From: Streptococcus ovuberis
GTDB taxonomy: Bacteria; Bacillota; Bacilli; Lactobacillales; Streptococcaceae
Assembly (NCBI RefSeq): GCF_012396585.1
Contig: NZ_JAAXPR010000001.1
Coordinates: 1 to 64,000, forward strand
DNA: 64,000 nt
Direction of reading: 5' to 3'
The first letter of the stretch is position 1. Every line of letters starts with the position of its first letter. A model generated the notes under the pieces. The model was not told the origin of the DNA and ran no database searches. It saw nothing but the letters and a program-made list of their open reading frames with translations. A program made the translations under genes and the position numbers. Shown piece after piece: positions 50,350 through 61,164 of this stretch.

Positions 50350-51261
50350 CTAATCTAATTTATACTCTGAACGTTTATTGATCCAGAATTGAAGTGCCGT
50401 TACAGCAAAAACAATAACCGCCAATACCAAAGCCATGCTACTCGCATAACCCATTTGGAAATTTTTGAAGGCTTTTTGCCAAATGTACCAAACAATGGTA
50501 GCTGAGCCATATTTTGGACCACCAGTTGGTGTCATAATGTTAATTTCAGTAAAGATTTGTGAACCACCGATAATGTTAGTTACAATCAGGAAGAATGTCA
50601 CTGGTTTAACCATTGGCCATGTAATATTGGTAAACTTTTGGAAGGAGGAGGCACCGTCAAGTTCTGCCGCTTCGTAAAAGGTTTTAGGAACGCTTTGAAT
50701 AGCCGCTAAATAAAGTAACATAGAGTATCCAAGCCCTTTCCAAATCGTCATGATAATAATAGCTGGTTTAACAGTTATAGGATTTTGTAACCAGTTAGGG
50801 CCATCAATCCCAAAAATTTCCAGAACTTGGTTCACCAAACCAAAGTCACCATTATAAGCCCACTGCCACAAAATGGAAATCGCCGCCAATGATGAAATCA
50901 CTGGAATATAATAAATGGTTCTGAAAATTGTTGTTCCCTTAATCCCACGACTCAAAGCTGAAGCTAGAGCAAAGGACAATAATAACCCAATAGGAATGCC
51001 AATCATAAGAAAGATAGTGTTTCCCATTGTTTGGTAAAAGTAAGGGTCATTAAATAATTTTTGGAAATTGCTAAGGCCTACAAAGTTCATTCTTCCAAGA
51101 CCATTCCAATCTGTTAAGGACGCATAAATCGAGTAGAGAAATGGTAAGAGTGAAAATGCTAAGAAACCTACTATAGGCAATATGACAAACAGGAAAGCCG
51201 CCCTATGCTCATTTGCATGAAGTTTACTTTTGGACTTTTTAACAGTTTGGGTCTGAGACAT
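50350..51261 (-). CDS. Carbohydrate ABC transporter permease (MalF/AraP-like)
   Basis: 303 residues, six membrane spans after a cytoplasmic N-terminus. EAA loop FYEAAELDGASSFQKFTNITWPMVKP (about residues 196-221). Ten base pairs before the second permease gene; forms the heterodimeric channel with it. Begins MSQTQTVKKSKSKLHANEHRAAF. Confidence 0.9.
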   Translation of the reverse strand: MSQTQTVKKSKSKLHANEHRAAFLFVILPIVGFLAFSLLPFLYSIYASLTDWNGLGRMNFVGLSNFQKLFNDPYFYQTMGNTIFLMIGIPIGLLLSFALASALSRGIKGTTIFRTIYYIPVISSLAAISILWQWAYNGDFGLVNQVLEIFGIDGPNWLQNPITVKPAIIIMTIWKGLGYSMLLYLAAIQSVPKTFYEAAELDGASSFQKFTNITWPMVKPVTFFLIVTNIIGGSQIFTEINIMTPTGGPKYGSATIVWYIWQKAFKNFQMGYASSMALVLAVIVFAVTALQFWINKRSEYKLD

Positions 51262-51281
51262 ATTAATTCTCCTTTTAAAAT

Positions 51282-51312
51282 GGGACCGAGAATACTGTTG
51301 ATTCTCGGCCCC
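51282..51312 (-). terminator. Hairpin between binding-protein and permease genes
   Basis: GGGACCGAGAAT / ATTCTCGGCCCC, 11 of 12 paired, with a 7-nt loop; followed on the minus strand by CATTTTAAAAG. It probably lowers read-through, so that the binding protein is made in excess of the permeases, or protects the 3' end of its mRNA. Confidence 0.6.
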
Positions 51313-51423
51313 ATCTATTCATTATAGAGTGACAAGAAACAAGAAAAATACTCTTCGATGTACCTTGTTTTAATACAAATCACATAAGTTTTAGGAATCA
51401 TACTTCAGCAGTTTCAGAATTAA

Positions 51424-52758
51424 CTACTGGGCCATTTCTTTTTGCTGATTAGCCGCATCCAGTTTTTCCTGCATCTTAGGTTGTACCTCTTTGACATAAT
51501 CCTTAGCCGTAACATCACCATCTAAGACAGATTGAATGTTAATGAAGAACTCATCATACCATTCAGCTGTGTATGTCCATGCAGCAGGCATTGGATGACC
51601 GTAATCTTGAACAACATCAAGAAATTCTTGGCGATTATTAGGTATTGCTGATTTGTCTGAAGCCCATTCTTCAGCCATATCAATTAAGTTAGGAATTTGA
51701 ATTTGTGCATCAACTAATTGTTGTTGACCTTCTTTAGAAGCACTTAAATATTCAACTAACTTTGCTGCTTTTTCAGGATTTTTAGTTTTGCTAGATGCAC
51801 CAATACCTAGCGAACCAATGAATGTTGCTGGCTTACCAGTTTTTCCAGCTGGCCAAGGAATCAAGTCATATTCAAATCCTAACTTAGCATATGTACTCAT
51901 ATCCCAAGGTCCAACTGGGAAGAAAGCAATTTCACCATTCATCCAGCGTTGGTAAGTATCAAGTGTTTGGGCATCTGCAATAGAAGGAGTTACCTTGTGA
52001 ACATTTTGAAGATCAGCGAAGTATTGAAGAGCTTCCGCAAATTCTGGTGTATCAACAGTTACAGTATCTTTAGCTTCATTAACCCAATCACCACCGTTGC
52101 TCCAAACAAAAGCCTGTAAACTCCAGTTAACGTTGAAACCAGTTGCCCACTGATCAACTTTGCCATCGCCATCTGTATCCTTGGTGAGTTCTTTAGAAAC
52201 ATTGACGAACTCATCCCAAGTGTATGGTGTGTCTGTGTCAGGCAATTCAATACCAGCTTCTTTAAACATATCTTTATTGTAGCCAAGAGCAAACGGACCT
52301 AAATCCTTTGGAAGCCCATATATTGGCCCTTGACCAACTTTCTTGCCATCATAGCGATAAGTGTTTACACCGTATTCCCAGATATTATCAAGGTCAAAAC
52401 CTGAATCTTCAACATAGCCAGTGATATCAAGAAGAACTCCATTATCAACATAAGCCATCAAGTTATGTTGCTCTACATAGAATACATCTGGTATATTTCC
52501 TCCTGAGATAGCCGCCTGAAGTTTGGTGGCATACTGATCTGCATCTGTAGCAATAATTTTTACTTTAATATCTTCGGCTTCTTCAAACTTACTAATCGCA
52601 GCTTGGTAGGCTTTTTTCTCATCTTCTCCACCACGAAACATAAAGGTTAGCGTTTCAGAATCACCGTCTTTAGAGGATGATCCTCCACTGCTACAACCCG
52701 CTAAGATTAATGAACTTAATCCAGCAAGAGCAATTGCGCTTTTTAACCATTTTTTCAT
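51424..52758 (-). CDS. Sugar-binding lipoprotein of ABC transporter (AraN-like)
   Basis: 444 residues, extracellular solute-binding family 1. Lipobox LILAGC (Cys at about residue 22) and Ser/Gly-rich linker precede a domain with [20 protein letters not shown] and [30 protein letters not shown]. First gene of the arabinan operon. A promoter lies upstream. Likely binds arabinan-derived oligosaccharides; the ligand is inferred from the neighbours. Confidence 0.88.
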   Translation of the reverse strand: MKKWLKSAIALAGLSSLILAGCSSGGSSSKDGDSETLTFMFRGGEDEKKAYQAAISKFEEAEDIKVKIIATDADQYATKLQAAISGGNIPDVFYVEQHNLMAYVDNGVLLDITGYVEDSGFDLDNIWEYGVNTYRYDGKKVGQGPIYGLPKDLGPFALGYNKDMFKEAGIELPDTDTPYTWDEFVNVSKELTKDTDGDGKVDQWATGFNVNWSLQAFVWSNGGDWVNEAKDTVTVDTPEFAEALQYFADLQNVHKVTPSIADAQTLDTYQRWMNGEIAFFPVGPWDMSTYAKLGFEYDLIPWPAGKTGKPATFIGSLGIGASSKTKNPEKAAKLVEYLSASKEGQQQLVDAQIQIPNLIDMAEEWASDKSAIPNNRQEFLDVVQDYGHPMPAAWTYTAEWYDEFFINIQSVLDGDVTAKDYVKEVQPKMQEKLDAANQQKEMAQ

Positions 52759-52861
52759 CTATATTTCTCCTTTTATAGTAACCTAAAAGATAATCTACCG
52801 CTTGTTTTTAATTAATTTTTTTGTTAATCTTATTACCCATAACCTCCTTTTTTGAACATTT

Positions 52862-52876
52862 TTGCAAACGCTTTAT
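52862..52876 (-). promoter_or_regulatory. cre-like (CcpA) site
   Basis: On the minus strand ATAAAGCGTTTGCAA, a partial match to the catabolite-responsive element core AARCG with at least two mismatches elsewhere. It lies just downstream of the predicted transcription start, where CcpA would block elongation. Confidence 0.35.
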
Positions 52877-52889
52877 TTTTTATAAACTA

Positions 52890-52918
52890 ATTCTAATCCT
52901 TTTATCACGCTTTGTCAA
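52890..52918 (-). promoter_or_regulatory. Arabinan operon promoter
   Basis: Minus strand -35 TTGACA (52913-52918), 17-bp spacer, -10 TAGAAT (52890-52895), start near 52883. Drives the binding-protein gene and probably the whole run to araA. The gene for the regulator diverges on the other side. Confidence 0.75.
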
Positions 52919-53042
52919 GCTTTTTAACAAAAAATATGCAGGTTTTGTTTTAGATTAATTTATTTATTAAATTTAAGGAGATTGGTGACTATTTGATTTA
53001 CAGAAATTAGCGTTTTTGTTATTATTAATGTGGAGGTATTTT

Positions 53043-53933
53043 ATGGAATTAGAGATTACGAAAGATGCATTACCAGTCTATGAAGCTTTAGCAAGCAATG
53101 TCCGGATAGAAATTCTTCAGTTACTAGCAAAGAAAAAAATGAACATCAGAGACCTTGCTGATACCCTTAATCTCAGCAGCGCTATCACAACGAAGCATAT
53201 TCAAAAGTTAGAAAAAGCCCAACTCATCAAAACAGAACGAATTGGACATCAAAAAATATGTAGCTTACGTGTTGAACGAGTTGTAATCAACTTTCCTAAG
53301 CAACTGTTCAGCACTTACTCAATCAAGGAAACCTCTATTCCTATCGGGCATTACACGGATTATTCAGTTGAACCAACTTGTGGCTTAGCCAGTGCCCAGC
53401 AATTTATCGGTCCAGTTGATCAACCTAAATATTTTATTGTCCCTGAACGAATGGATGCTCAAATAGTGTGGTTCACTAAAGGATTTCTAGAGTATAAATC
53501 ACCCAATCTACTGGATGATGATGAAAAATTGACGATGATGGAGATTTCTTTTGAAATTTCATCAGAATTTCCTTTTGCCAATGACAATTGGCCATCAGAC
53601 ATCACTTTTTCACTCAACGATATTGAGCTAGGTACCTGGACTAGTCCGGGTGATTTCGCCGATATCAGAGGAAAATATACTCCTGATTGGTATCCTGACA
53701 ATCTAAATCAATATGGGCTACTAAAAACTATTCGTATTATGAGCCATGGGACTTACATAGATGGCGACTGTATTTCTCAATTCGCGATTTCTGATGTTGA
53801 CAGCTCGGTTGACACTTGGAAATTCAAAGTTGAAGTGAAAGCTTCAGCTAAAAATGTGGGTGGTTGTACTTTATTTGGTAAAGCTTTTGGCAACTATGAC
53901 CAGGATATTAAGATAAAACTCTTTTACAACTAA
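53043..53933 (+). CDS. ArsR-type winged-helix regulator of the arabinan locus
   Basis: 296 residues from ATG 53043 (GGAGGT ribosome site). Residues about 5-75 form a winged HTH of ArsR type (ASNVRIEILQLLAKKKMNIRDLADTLNLSSAITTKHIQKLEKAQLI). The rest (about 80-296) is a large soluble domain I do not recognise, beta-rich and with many aromatic residues (DWYPDNLNQYGLL, GDCISQFAISD). It is transcribed away from the arabinan operon and shares a 284-bp intergenic region with it, so a local regulator, perhaps sensing arabinose or oligosaccharide through the second domain, is the natural inference. No metal-binding Cys motif as in classic ArsR sensors. Confidence 0.75.
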   Translation: MELEITKDALPVYEALASNVRIEILQLLAKKKMNIRDLADTLNLSSAITTKHIQKLEKAQLIKTERIGHQKICSLRVERVVINFPKQLFSTYSIKETSIPIGHYTDYSVEPTCGLASAQQFIGPVDQPKYFIVPERMDAQIVWFTKGFLEYKSPNLLDDDEKLTMMEISFEISSEFPFANDNWPSDITFSLNDIELGTWTSPGDFADIRGKYTPDWYPDNLNQYGLLKTIRIMSHGTYIDGDCISQFAISDVDSSVDTWKFKVEVKASAKNVGGCTLFGKAFGNYDQDIKIKLFYN

Positions 53934-53936
53934 GAC

Positions 53937-53993
53937 AAAAACTAGCGATGGGTGGTCACAAGATCTTTAGTAACCACCCATCGCTAGTTTTTT
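53937..53993. terminator. Very strong bidirectional terminator
   Basis: About 20-bp arms, AAAAACTAGCGATGGGTGGT and ACCACCCATCGCTAGTTTTT, around a 16-nt loop. Separates the regulator gene from the convergent small gene at 53997. Confidence 0.9.
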
Positions 53994-53996
53994 CTA

Positions 53997-54242
53997 TCAC
54001 CAAAGGCTAATAGGACAAGACTTACCCTCTAGAGCTGTTCTAAACTTATAAAAACAACCACATTTGCCACAAGTAGGCCCTTGTCTAGCTGAACAGTGTT
54101 CACAAATCGACTGTCGCCTCAACCATTCTTCCCTATTGACTTTTTCGCTTTCCATCGCTAATTGGAAAGCAATCATTTCTTCAATTTCTGTATCTGTTAT
54201 TTGCTGTTTGACATCACATCCGAAACATAAATTATCCATCAA
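53997..54242 (-). CDS. Small cysteine-rich protein (DUF6171-like)
   Basis: 81 residues (80 if the second Met is used). Eight Cys in pairs: CFGC (residues 6-9), CEHC (about 48-51), CGKCGC (about 58-63) and CPISLW at the end. The arrangement resembles the DUF6171 group, thought to bind zinc. No partner or operon is visible: it lies between a strong terminator and a long non-coding gap. Function unknown. Confidence 0.7.
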   Translation of the reverse strand: MMDNLCFGCDVKQQITDTEIEEMIAFQLAMESEKVNREEWLRRQSICEHCSARQGPTCGKCGCFYKFRTALEGKSCPISLW

Positions 54243-54763
54243 AAGCCTCCCTTAAATCATAAGTTTAATCTCATGTTTTTAAACATCAAGAAATCAAATA
54301 ATTTCAATAAGATAACCTAAATACCCTATTTTCAAACCTGCCAGACTAACAACTTGTATGCTTCTAAACATTCCGAACATTAGACAAGTAGTCATTCTTA
54401 CCCTCTATTTAGAATAACGAATAATCTCATACCTAGAAGCAAGCAATTGACAAAAGATAAGCACAATCACTAATTTTTAAAAATAAGATTACTAGTTGAT
54501 TCTGGTAACAGTTCTTACTAGCTCTTCGTTGTTACAAACTCTAATTATACAACGTTTACATAGCCATTTTATCAGTATTTTAACAAACTGTAAAGAACCC
54601 AATACAAGCAATTGAAGCTACACTCAAACCCCATCATGAAATTTTGGGTTATATTGTCCATAAGATTTAAGAGCAATAATTTTCAATTCATATTAAATCT
54701 AGTTCTACCGCCCCGTCCTTGTTAGCTGTAATCATCATTTCCCTCCTCTTTTTAACAGAAAAA
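54243..54763. other. AT-rich gene-free stretch before ntpD
   Basis: About 520 bp without a recognisable gene. It contains an isolated TTGACA with weak -10 on the plus strand, and TATAAT with weak -35 on the minus strand near 54545 that could serve the small Cys-rich gene. No clear RNA gene. Confidence 0.4.
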
Positions 54764-54781
54764 GATAGCCCGAAAGCTATC
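54764..54781 (-). terminator. Terminator of the V-ATPase operon
   Basis: GATAGC, TTTCGG, GCTATC then TTTTTCTG on the minus strand. The ntpD stop codon (TAG) lies inside the left arm of the stem. Confidence 0.85.
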
Positions 54782-55409
54782 CCATATCTTTGACCTTCAT
54801 CATGCGAACGACGTTTGCACGTTCAGCTTCTTCAAGCTTCATTTCGATATAATGAATGGTTTCTTTTAGTTGCGGAATGGTAGCGTACTCCAAACCATTC
54901 ACCCGACGGCGTGTTTTTTCGATTTCATCCGCCATGAGCTGGCAAGATTTTTCAATCTCAGCCAACCGCAACAATTGATAAAGCGAGTCTTCAATTTGCT
55001 CAATTGCAGCATCCATCTGAGAGTTAGACGCCAAATAGCTGTAAACTACATCGCCTTCATCGTCTCCATAAGGGCTATTAATCGCCATATGCATGCGTGG
55101 AACATTGACACTCATGATGTTTTCCGTCTCAATATGAAGATCGACAGTCTTGGTTGGTACCGCAAAAATCTGCTCGACCATTTTATCATTTTCTAAAGAC
55201 TTAGCCAACACGAAGTCTTGCATGCTCTCTACCATACCTGCTTCAACCTCTTTTCGAAGGCGGTTATTCTCTCGAATGAGGTCAATAAAGCGACGCATCA
55301 GTTCATCGCGCTTATCCTTGAGCAATTTATGTCCTCGGATGGCCGTTTTCAAGCGGTCTTTCAGACGGCTCAACTCCATCCGAGTTGGTTTAACATTTAA
55401 GCGTGCCAT
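54777..55409 (-). CDS. ntpD: V-type ATPase subunit D
   Basis: Central rotor stalk subunit, coiled-coil antiparallel helices. 210 residues starting [23 protein letters not shown], with [24 protein letters not shown] and C-terminal [31 protein letters not shown]. Last gene of the operon; the terminator overlaps the stop codon. Transcribed with the upstream B subunit, from which it is separated by 73 bp. Confidence 0.95.
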   Translation of the reverse strand: MARLNVKPTRMELSRLKDRLKTAIRGHKLLKDKRDELMRRFIDLIRENNRLRKEVEAGMVESMQDFVLAKSLENDKMVEQIFAVPTKTVDLHIETENIMSVNVPRMHMAINSPYGDDEGDVVYSYLASNSQMDAAIEQIEDSLYQLLRLAEIEKSCQLMADEIEKTRRRVNGLEYATIPQLKETIHYIEMKLEEAERANVVRMMKVKDMG

Positions 55410-55482
55410 CAGTTGTCCTCCATTTGAAGAAAGAAGTCGCAGGAAACTGTATCACTTTCCAATGACTCTCTACTCCTGCTCC

Positions 55483-56883
55483 TTAAACCTTTTCTTGGTC
55501 TGCCATCTGCTTAGGCAGGTATTGGTCAATCATCTCATCCTTAATCCGCTTCAACTCGGTACGAGGGAGGATAGCTAAGAGTTCCCAACCTAAGTCCAAT
55601 GTCTCCTGAATGGTCCTATTGGTCTGGAAGCCTTGGTTGATGTACTCTTTTTCAAAACGATCAGTGAATTTGACATAGAGCTTATCTGTTTCAGAAAGGG
55701 CCGATTCCCCGAGAACGACAGCCAATTCCTTGGCCTGTTTACCTTGGGCATAGGCTGCAAAGAGCTGGTTCATGGTCGCCGCATGGTCTGCACGCGTCTT
55801 ACCCTCACCAGATCCCTTATCCTTAAGACGCGAAAGGGATGGGAGAACATTGATCGGCGGACGATAGCCACTGTTGTAGAGGTCACGCGACAAGATAATC
55901 TGCCCTTCCGTGATATAACCAGTTAAGTCCGGAATCGGGTGGGTAATATCATCCTCCGGCATGGACAAGATTGGAATCTGGGTCACAGAACCTTTTTTGC
56001 CAACCAGGCGCCCAGCTCTTTCATAAAGGGTAGACAGGTTAGTGTAAAGATAACCTGGGTAACCCCGACGGCCTGGCACCTCACGACGAGCGGCAGACAC
56101 TTCACGAAGCGCCTCACAGTAATTGGTCATATCCGTCATGATAACAAGGACATGCATGTCTTTTTCATAAGCCAGGTACTCTGCTGTTGTCAGGGCGATA
56201 CGCGGTGTCGCGATACGCTCAATCGCTGGGTCATTAGCCAAATTCACAAAAAGAACCGAACGGTCAATAGCTCCTGTCTCCCGCAAATCGTTCATGAAGA
56301 ATTCCGCTTCTTCAAAGGTAATTCCCATGGCTGCAAAGACTACCGCAAAATTTTCTTGGGAATTTAGCACAGTTGCTTGGCGAGCAATTTGAGCAGCTAG
56401 TTCTTTATGTGGCAATCCAGAACCTGAGAAAACAGGCAATTTTTGACCACGAACAAGCGTGTTCAAGTGGTCAATGGCTGAAATCCCCGTCTGTATAAAT
56501 TCATCTGGATAATCACGTGCCACAGGGTTGATCGCTTGCCCGTCAATGTCCAAAAACTTCTCAGGAATTAAGTCAGGTCCACCATCAATGGGTTTACCCA
56601 TTCCATTGAAAATCCTGCCCACCATATCTTCTGATACGGCTAATTCCAAGGGACGGCCCGTAAAGCGAACCTTAGCCTGTTCTAAGTTAATGCCACTGGA
56701 TCCCTCAAAGAGTTGAACCATGGCCTTGTCTTCTTGTACCTCAAGAACCTGCCCTTGGCGGACTTCACCATTGTGTAGTTTAATCTGAACGAGCTCGTTA
56801 TAGCGAACCCCCTCTACCTGATCCACAATCATCAAGGGGCCAACAACTTCGCTGACTGTCCGATATTCTTTAATCACCTTCAT
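55483..56883 (-). CDS. ntpB: V-type ATPase subunit B (non-catalytic)
   Basis: 466 residues; regulatory subunit of the V1 head. No functional P-loop ([12 protein letters not shown] in its place), [20 protein letters not shown] and [35 protein letters not shown] are strongly conserved signatures. Overlaps ntpA's end by 14 bp (ntpA ATG...ntpB ATG order A then B). Confidence 0.96.
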   Translation of the reverse strand: MKVIKEYRTVSEVVGPLMIVDQVEGVRYNELVQIKLHNGEVRQGQVLEVQEDKAMVQLFEGSSGINLEQAKVRFTGRPLELAVSEDMVGRIFNGMGKPIDGGPDLIPEKFLDIDGQAINPVARDYPDEFIQTGISAIDHLNTLVRGQKLPVFSGSGLPHKELAAQIARQATVLNSQENFAVVFAAMGITFEEAEFFMNDLRETGAIDRSVLFVNLANDPAIERIATPRIALTTAEYLAYEKDMHVLVIMTDMTNYCEALREVSAARREVPGRRGYPGYLYTNLSTLYERAGRLVGKKGSVTQIPILSMPEDDITHPIPDLTGYITEGQIILSRDLYNSGYRPPINVLPSLSRLKDKGSGEGKTRADHAATMNQLFAAYAQGKQAKELAVVLGESALSETDKLYVKFTDRFEKEYINQGFQTNRTIQETLDLGWELLAILPRTELKRIKDEMIDQYLPKQMADQEKV

Positions 56884-58660
56884 GCGTCAGCCCTCCTTTC
56901 GCCACAATATCATGCAAGGTTGTCTTAATGGTCTCTTGCAACCCTTCAATTTCAGTGATTCGCTCTTCTGGAATAAATTTACTACGAGCGATACGGTCAC
57001 GCAGCACAACTGTCCCTTCCATAATTTCGGTGAAATAAGCCCCTAAATCCAACGACCGATTGGCTTCTTCATCGAAGAAGAGAATGTTGGTTAACATCGC
57101 CACCTGCTTGCGGAAAGAAGTATAAGTATCCACATCGTCAAAGGCATTTTGCTGAAGGTAGTCTTCACGAATCATCCGCGCCGCATTCATAGTCAAGCGA
57201 TCACGCTCAGAAAGGGAATCAATCCCGACCAACCGAACAATTTCTTCCAGCTCACTCTCCTTTTGGAGAATATTCATGGCCTTGGTCACTTTTTCAGCCC
57301 ATTGCATATTTTGCTTCTGGTTAATGTACTGCCCAATCTCATCCACATAGAGGGAATAGGAACTGAGCCAGTTGATAGCTGGAAAATGCCGCCGTTGGGC
57401 CAAAGGAGCATCTAATCCCCAGAAAACCTTAACTATCCGCAAGGTGTTTTGTGTAACTGGTTCAGAAATATCTCCACCAGGAGGCGATACAGCACCGATT
57501 GCCGTAATGGTCCCCTCGCGACCTTCGCTCCCTAAGCTAATCACACGGCCTGCTCGTTCATAATACTCAGCGATACGACTGCCCAGATAGGCAGGGTAAC
57601 CTTCATCCCCTGGCATTTCTTCCAAACGACCAGACATTTCACGAAGGGCCTCTGCCCAGCGGGAAGTCGAATCAGCCATGATCGCAACATTGTAACCCAT
57701 GTCACGGAAATATTCAGCAATGGTAATACCTGTGTAGATAGATGCCTCACGCGCTGCTACGGGCATGTTTGAGGTATTGGCAATAAGAACCGTCCGAGCC
57801 ATAATCGACTGGCCTGTCGCCGGATCAATGAGTTCTGGAAATTCGTTCAGAACATCCGTCATCTCATTACCACGTTCACCACAACCAACATAAATCACGA
57901 TGTCCACATCCGCAAACTTGGCAACTTGGTGCTGAACGACTGTCTTACCTGCGCCAAATGGTCCAGGAACAGCTGCTGCACCACCTTTAGTAACTGGGAA
58001 GAAGGTGTCGATAACCCGCTGACCAGTCACCATAGGCTCTACAGGAATGAGTTTTTGAGCAAAGGGACGGCCTCGGCGAACTGGCCATTTTTGCATCAAA
58101 GTGCCTTGATAGAGACTGCCATCTTCCTGCTCTATTTCATAGACTACTTGATCAACCGTAAACTCTCCTTCGTAGATCGCCTTAATGCGCCCTGACACAC
58201 GGTAAGGCACCATGATGCGATGCTCTACAACCTCAGTCTCTTGGACAATACCGACAATATCACCCGCAACGACCTCATCCCCTACAGCCTTACTTGGCTT
58301 AAAGGACCACTTAACTTCACGATTAAGGTTGGCAATAGCCACCCCTCTTATAAGGAAATCTGAGTTGGTCACTGCCTTAAAATGCTCCAAAGGACGCTGA
58401 ATCCCATCAAACATTTGAGAAATCAGACCAGGTCCTAACTCCACAGACAATGGACTACCCGTAGTCACTACCGGCTCTCCTGGTCGAAGGCCAGAGGTTT
58501 CTTCATACACCTGAATTGATGCCTGGTCTCGGCGCATCTCGATAATTTCACCGATCAAGCCCAATTCACCAACACGACAAATGTCTTGAATATTGGCTTC
58601 TTGCATCCCAGAAGCAATGACTAAGGGACCCGATACTTTAATAATTTTTCCCTGATTCAA
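56870..58660 (-). CDS. ntpA: V-type ATPase subunit A (catalytic)
   Basis: 596 residues, ATP-hydrolysing subunit. P-loop [12 protein letters not shown] (about residues 232-243), [12 protein letters not shown] (about 256-267), [43 protein letters not shown] in the nucleotide-binding region, and an N-terminal extension unique to A subunits (about 120-190). Highly conserved and intact. Confidence 0.97.
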   Translation of the reverse strand: MNQGKIIKVSGPLVIASGMQEANIQDICRVGELGLIGEIIEMRRDQASIQVYEETSGLRPGEPVVTTGSPLSVELGPGLISQMFDGIQRPLEHFKAVTNSDFLIRGVAIANLNREVKWSFKPSKAVGDEVVAGDIVGIVQETEVVEHRIMVPYRVSGRIKAIYEGEFTVDQVVYEIEQEDGSLYQGTLMQKWPVRRGRPFAQKLIPVEPMVTGQRVIDTFFPVTKGGAAAVPGPFGAGKTVVQHQVAKFADVDIVIYVGCGERGNEMTDVLNEFPELIDPATGQSIMARTVLIANTSNMPVAAREASIYTGITIAEYFRDMGYNVAIMADSTSRWAEALREMSGRLEEMPGDEGYPAYLGSRIAEYYERAGRVISLGSEGREGTITAIGAVSPPGGDISEPVTQNTLRIVKVFWGLDAPLAQRRHFPAINWLSSYSLYVDEIGQYINQKQNMQWAEKVTKAMNILQKESELEEIVRLVGIDSLSERDRLTMNAARMIREDYLQQNAFDDVDTYTSFRKQVAMLTNILFFDEEANRSLDLGAYFTEIMEGTVVLRDRIARSKFIPEERITEIEGLQETIKTTLHDIVAKGGLTHEGD

Positions 58661-58739
58661 GTCCGCTCCTCCTTGTATTCTTATTCTTTTTTTGCGAAAT
58701 AGGCAAATAAACTATCTCTGTTTGCATTTTTGAGTTGGC

Positions 58740-59060
58740 TTAGAGAATATTTTGACCGACAGCTTTTTCCACATTATCCTGCACCCTTTGTAATCCTAAA
58801 CCAAGACTCCCTTTATGGGTTGGCAGGAGAATTACTGCAGGTGTTAACTGACTATCATAATAACGGATGGTCTCTGGAATCTCTGCCGCAATATCTTCTG
58901 TCAAATAAATAATGCCGAAACCAGACCTAGCTAAATGCCTCAAGGTATTAATAGCCTCTTGACTATCTACCACGGGAAAAGTCTCAAAGCCGATCATCCG
59001 AAAAGGCAAGATGGCATCACGGTTACCAACGATACCGATTTTATAGGTTTTATTGGCCAT
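58740..59060 (-). CDS. ntpG: V-type ATPase subunit F (NtpG)
   Basis: 106 residues, Rossmann-like fold. MANKTYKIGIVGNRDAILPFRMIGFETF and later FGIIYLTEDIAAEIPETIRYYDSQLTPAVILLPT match subunit F of V/A-ATPases, the rotor partner of subunit D. Overlaps ntpC by 11 bp. A gap of 79 bp separates it from ntpA. Confidence 0.9.
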   Translation of the reverse strand: MANKTYKIGIVGNRDAILPFRMIGFETFPVVDSQEAINTLRHLARSGFGIIYLTEDIAAEIPETIRYYDSQLTPAVILLPTHKGSLGLGLQRVQDNVEKAVGQNIL

Positions 59061-60060
59061 AGATTGGTCGCATCCTTTCCTTTAGGACTTGAGCGTTTAA
59101 TCCATTGCTGCGGCCCGTTAAAATCAAACGCAGGTTTTTGATTTCCATTTCTTTTCCATAAAGGTAACGGGCTAAGGGCAATGGTCCTTCGGTCTCAAAA
59201 CGCCCTTGCTCTAAGACCTGAAACCGCAAGAGGTCTTCGAGGTATTCTAATTGAACAGCTGAAATAGTGCCAAGCTTGAGATTCTCCTCATAAGGTGCTA
59301 CCGCGAGATCTTCCCCATAAGGATAAAGCTGATTAAACCAAGACAACAGCCCCTGATCTGCAAACAACTTCAAATATTCTCTAGCCTTAAGCAAGGCCTC
59401 TTCTGAAAGAAGCTGACGCATAAAGCTACGTGGCTTATTCTGGTTAAGACCACGCTTCACAGTAGTGACATTATAAAAATCAATGGTCAAGGCTACAAAT
59501 TGTTGCAGTGGTTCCTGCTCCAGAGCCTCCGACAAAACCTTCATATGCCTAAAATAAGCCATATCCATCCCAATATCCAAGACTCGAATATCTTTGTAGT
59601 CTTGATATTCGAACCAAGTTGCAGAGACCTCCTCCTGCATGACACTTGGACAGACTTCACTGGCCAAAGTATCAACCAAATGCTCCAAAATCTCCATAGA
59701 ATAAGCTCCGATTGGGATCAGCAGATCCTTCAAGTCTGAAGCGGTTGCCCTCGCTTTTAACAAGACCTTTAAATTATGATAGGTATAAGGCAAGGTAAAC
59801 AGTTGTACGACTTCTTGTGCAGGTGCCTCCTCAAAAGCTTGCCGGTAGACCTTGGCTAGGTGACTCATAAGGACTTTCTCAATCCGATTAGGATCTGACA
59901 AGTCTTCTTGATCAAACAAATAGTCCGTCTCCTGTAAGACTATGGCCATGGCTTCTTGATCTTGGGCCGATAAGAGACGTTCAAACTGCTCTCTGGTCAG
60001 CATTTTAGACTCACGGGTACTAATCAGCGTATTAACCTGTGAAAATAGGCTTGCATCCAT
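59050..60060 (-). CDS. ntpC: V-type ATPase subunit C
   Basis: 336 residues, socket between the rotor ring and central stalk (homolog of subunit d). All-alpha, with VNTLISTRESKMLTREQFERLLS at the start and a C-terminal FETEGPLPLARYLYGKEMEIKNLRLILTGR. ATG 60060 is chosen because AGGAGG stands eight bases upstream; the GTG at 60069 lies too near. Confidence 0.9.
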   Translation of the reverse strand: MDASLFSQVNTLISTRESKMLTREQFERLLSAQDQEAMAIVLQETDYLFDQEDLSDPNRIEKVLMSHLAKVYRQAFEEAPAQEVVQLFTLPYTYHNLKVLLKARATASDLKDLLIPIGAYSMEILEHLVDTLASEVCPSVMQEEVSATWFEYQDYKDIRVLDIGMDMAYFRHMKVLSEALEQEPLQQFVALTIDFYNVTTVKRGLNQNKPRSFMRQLLSEEALLKAREYLKLFADQGLLSWFNQLYPYGEDLAVAPYEENLKLGTISAVQLEYLEDLLRFQVLEQGRFETEGPLPLARYLYGKEMEIKNLRLILTGRSNGLNAQVLKERMRPIYGQ

Positions 60061-60072
60061 CCTGGGCACCTC

Positions 60073-60651
60073 CTATTGTTGAAAAATTTCTGACGCAAGA
60101 CGGAAACTTTCTTCTTCCCAAATATCTGCAATCAAATGGGCATATAAGAAGTTATCGTCCACCTGACCTTTAGAAATGAGAAAACCAGCTTCCTGCGCAA
60201 TCGTCTCTTCTGAAAAGATGACCTGAGGGTAAGCCTCCCTCAAAGACTGCCAGGTTCCCTCTGAAAATGTCTTTGCTGTCAAGCCTCCAAAACGCACCTC
60301 AACTGTTTCTGGGTAATTGACTATAACCGTTTTAAAGAAGTTCAGATGTTGCTCCTCCGGCCAAGCCTCCATGTTAGCTCTGGCCTCTTCAAACAATTCT
60401 TTTAAAACATTTTGCTTGGTCACCAAACTCGACTGGCGTGCCTTGTTTTCTAACTGCTGACTGTCGCGTTGCTTAAAGCGTTGTATCGCTTCTAGCTTTT
60501 GACGACGTAATCCTTCTTTTTCAATGACTAAGTGCTGGCGTTTTTGTTCAAATTCTGCTTGAAGCTTTTCTTTGGCAGCTGTCAGATTGAGGCGACCTTT
60601 TTCATGAGACTGCTCCAAGACAGATGCTTTTAGTCCTGTCATATCAGACAT
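60073..60651 (-). CDS. ntpE: V-type ATPase subunit E
   Basis: 192 residues, long N-terminal helix (LTAAKEKLQAEFEQKRQHLVIEKEGLRRQKLEAI) and a small C-terminal domain; part of the peripheral stalk with NtpF. Start MSDMTGLKASVLEQSHEKG behind AGGAGG. Divergent in sequence, as this subunit usually is, but position in the operon and structure support the call. Confidence 0.88.
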   Translation of the reverse strand: MSDMTGLKASVLEQSHEKGRLNLTAAKEKLQAEFEQKRQHLVIEKEGLRRQKLEAIQRFKQRDSQQLENKARQSSLVTKQNVLKELFEEARANMEAWPEEQHLNFFKTVIVNYPETVEVRFGGLTAKTFSEGTWQSLREAYPQVIFSEETIAQEAGFLISKGQVDDNFLYAHLIADIWEEESFRLASEIFQQ

Positions 60652-60684
60652 GTCAGGCCCTCCTTTTCTATTAGGCTAATGCGA

Positions 60685-61164
<480 letters not shown>

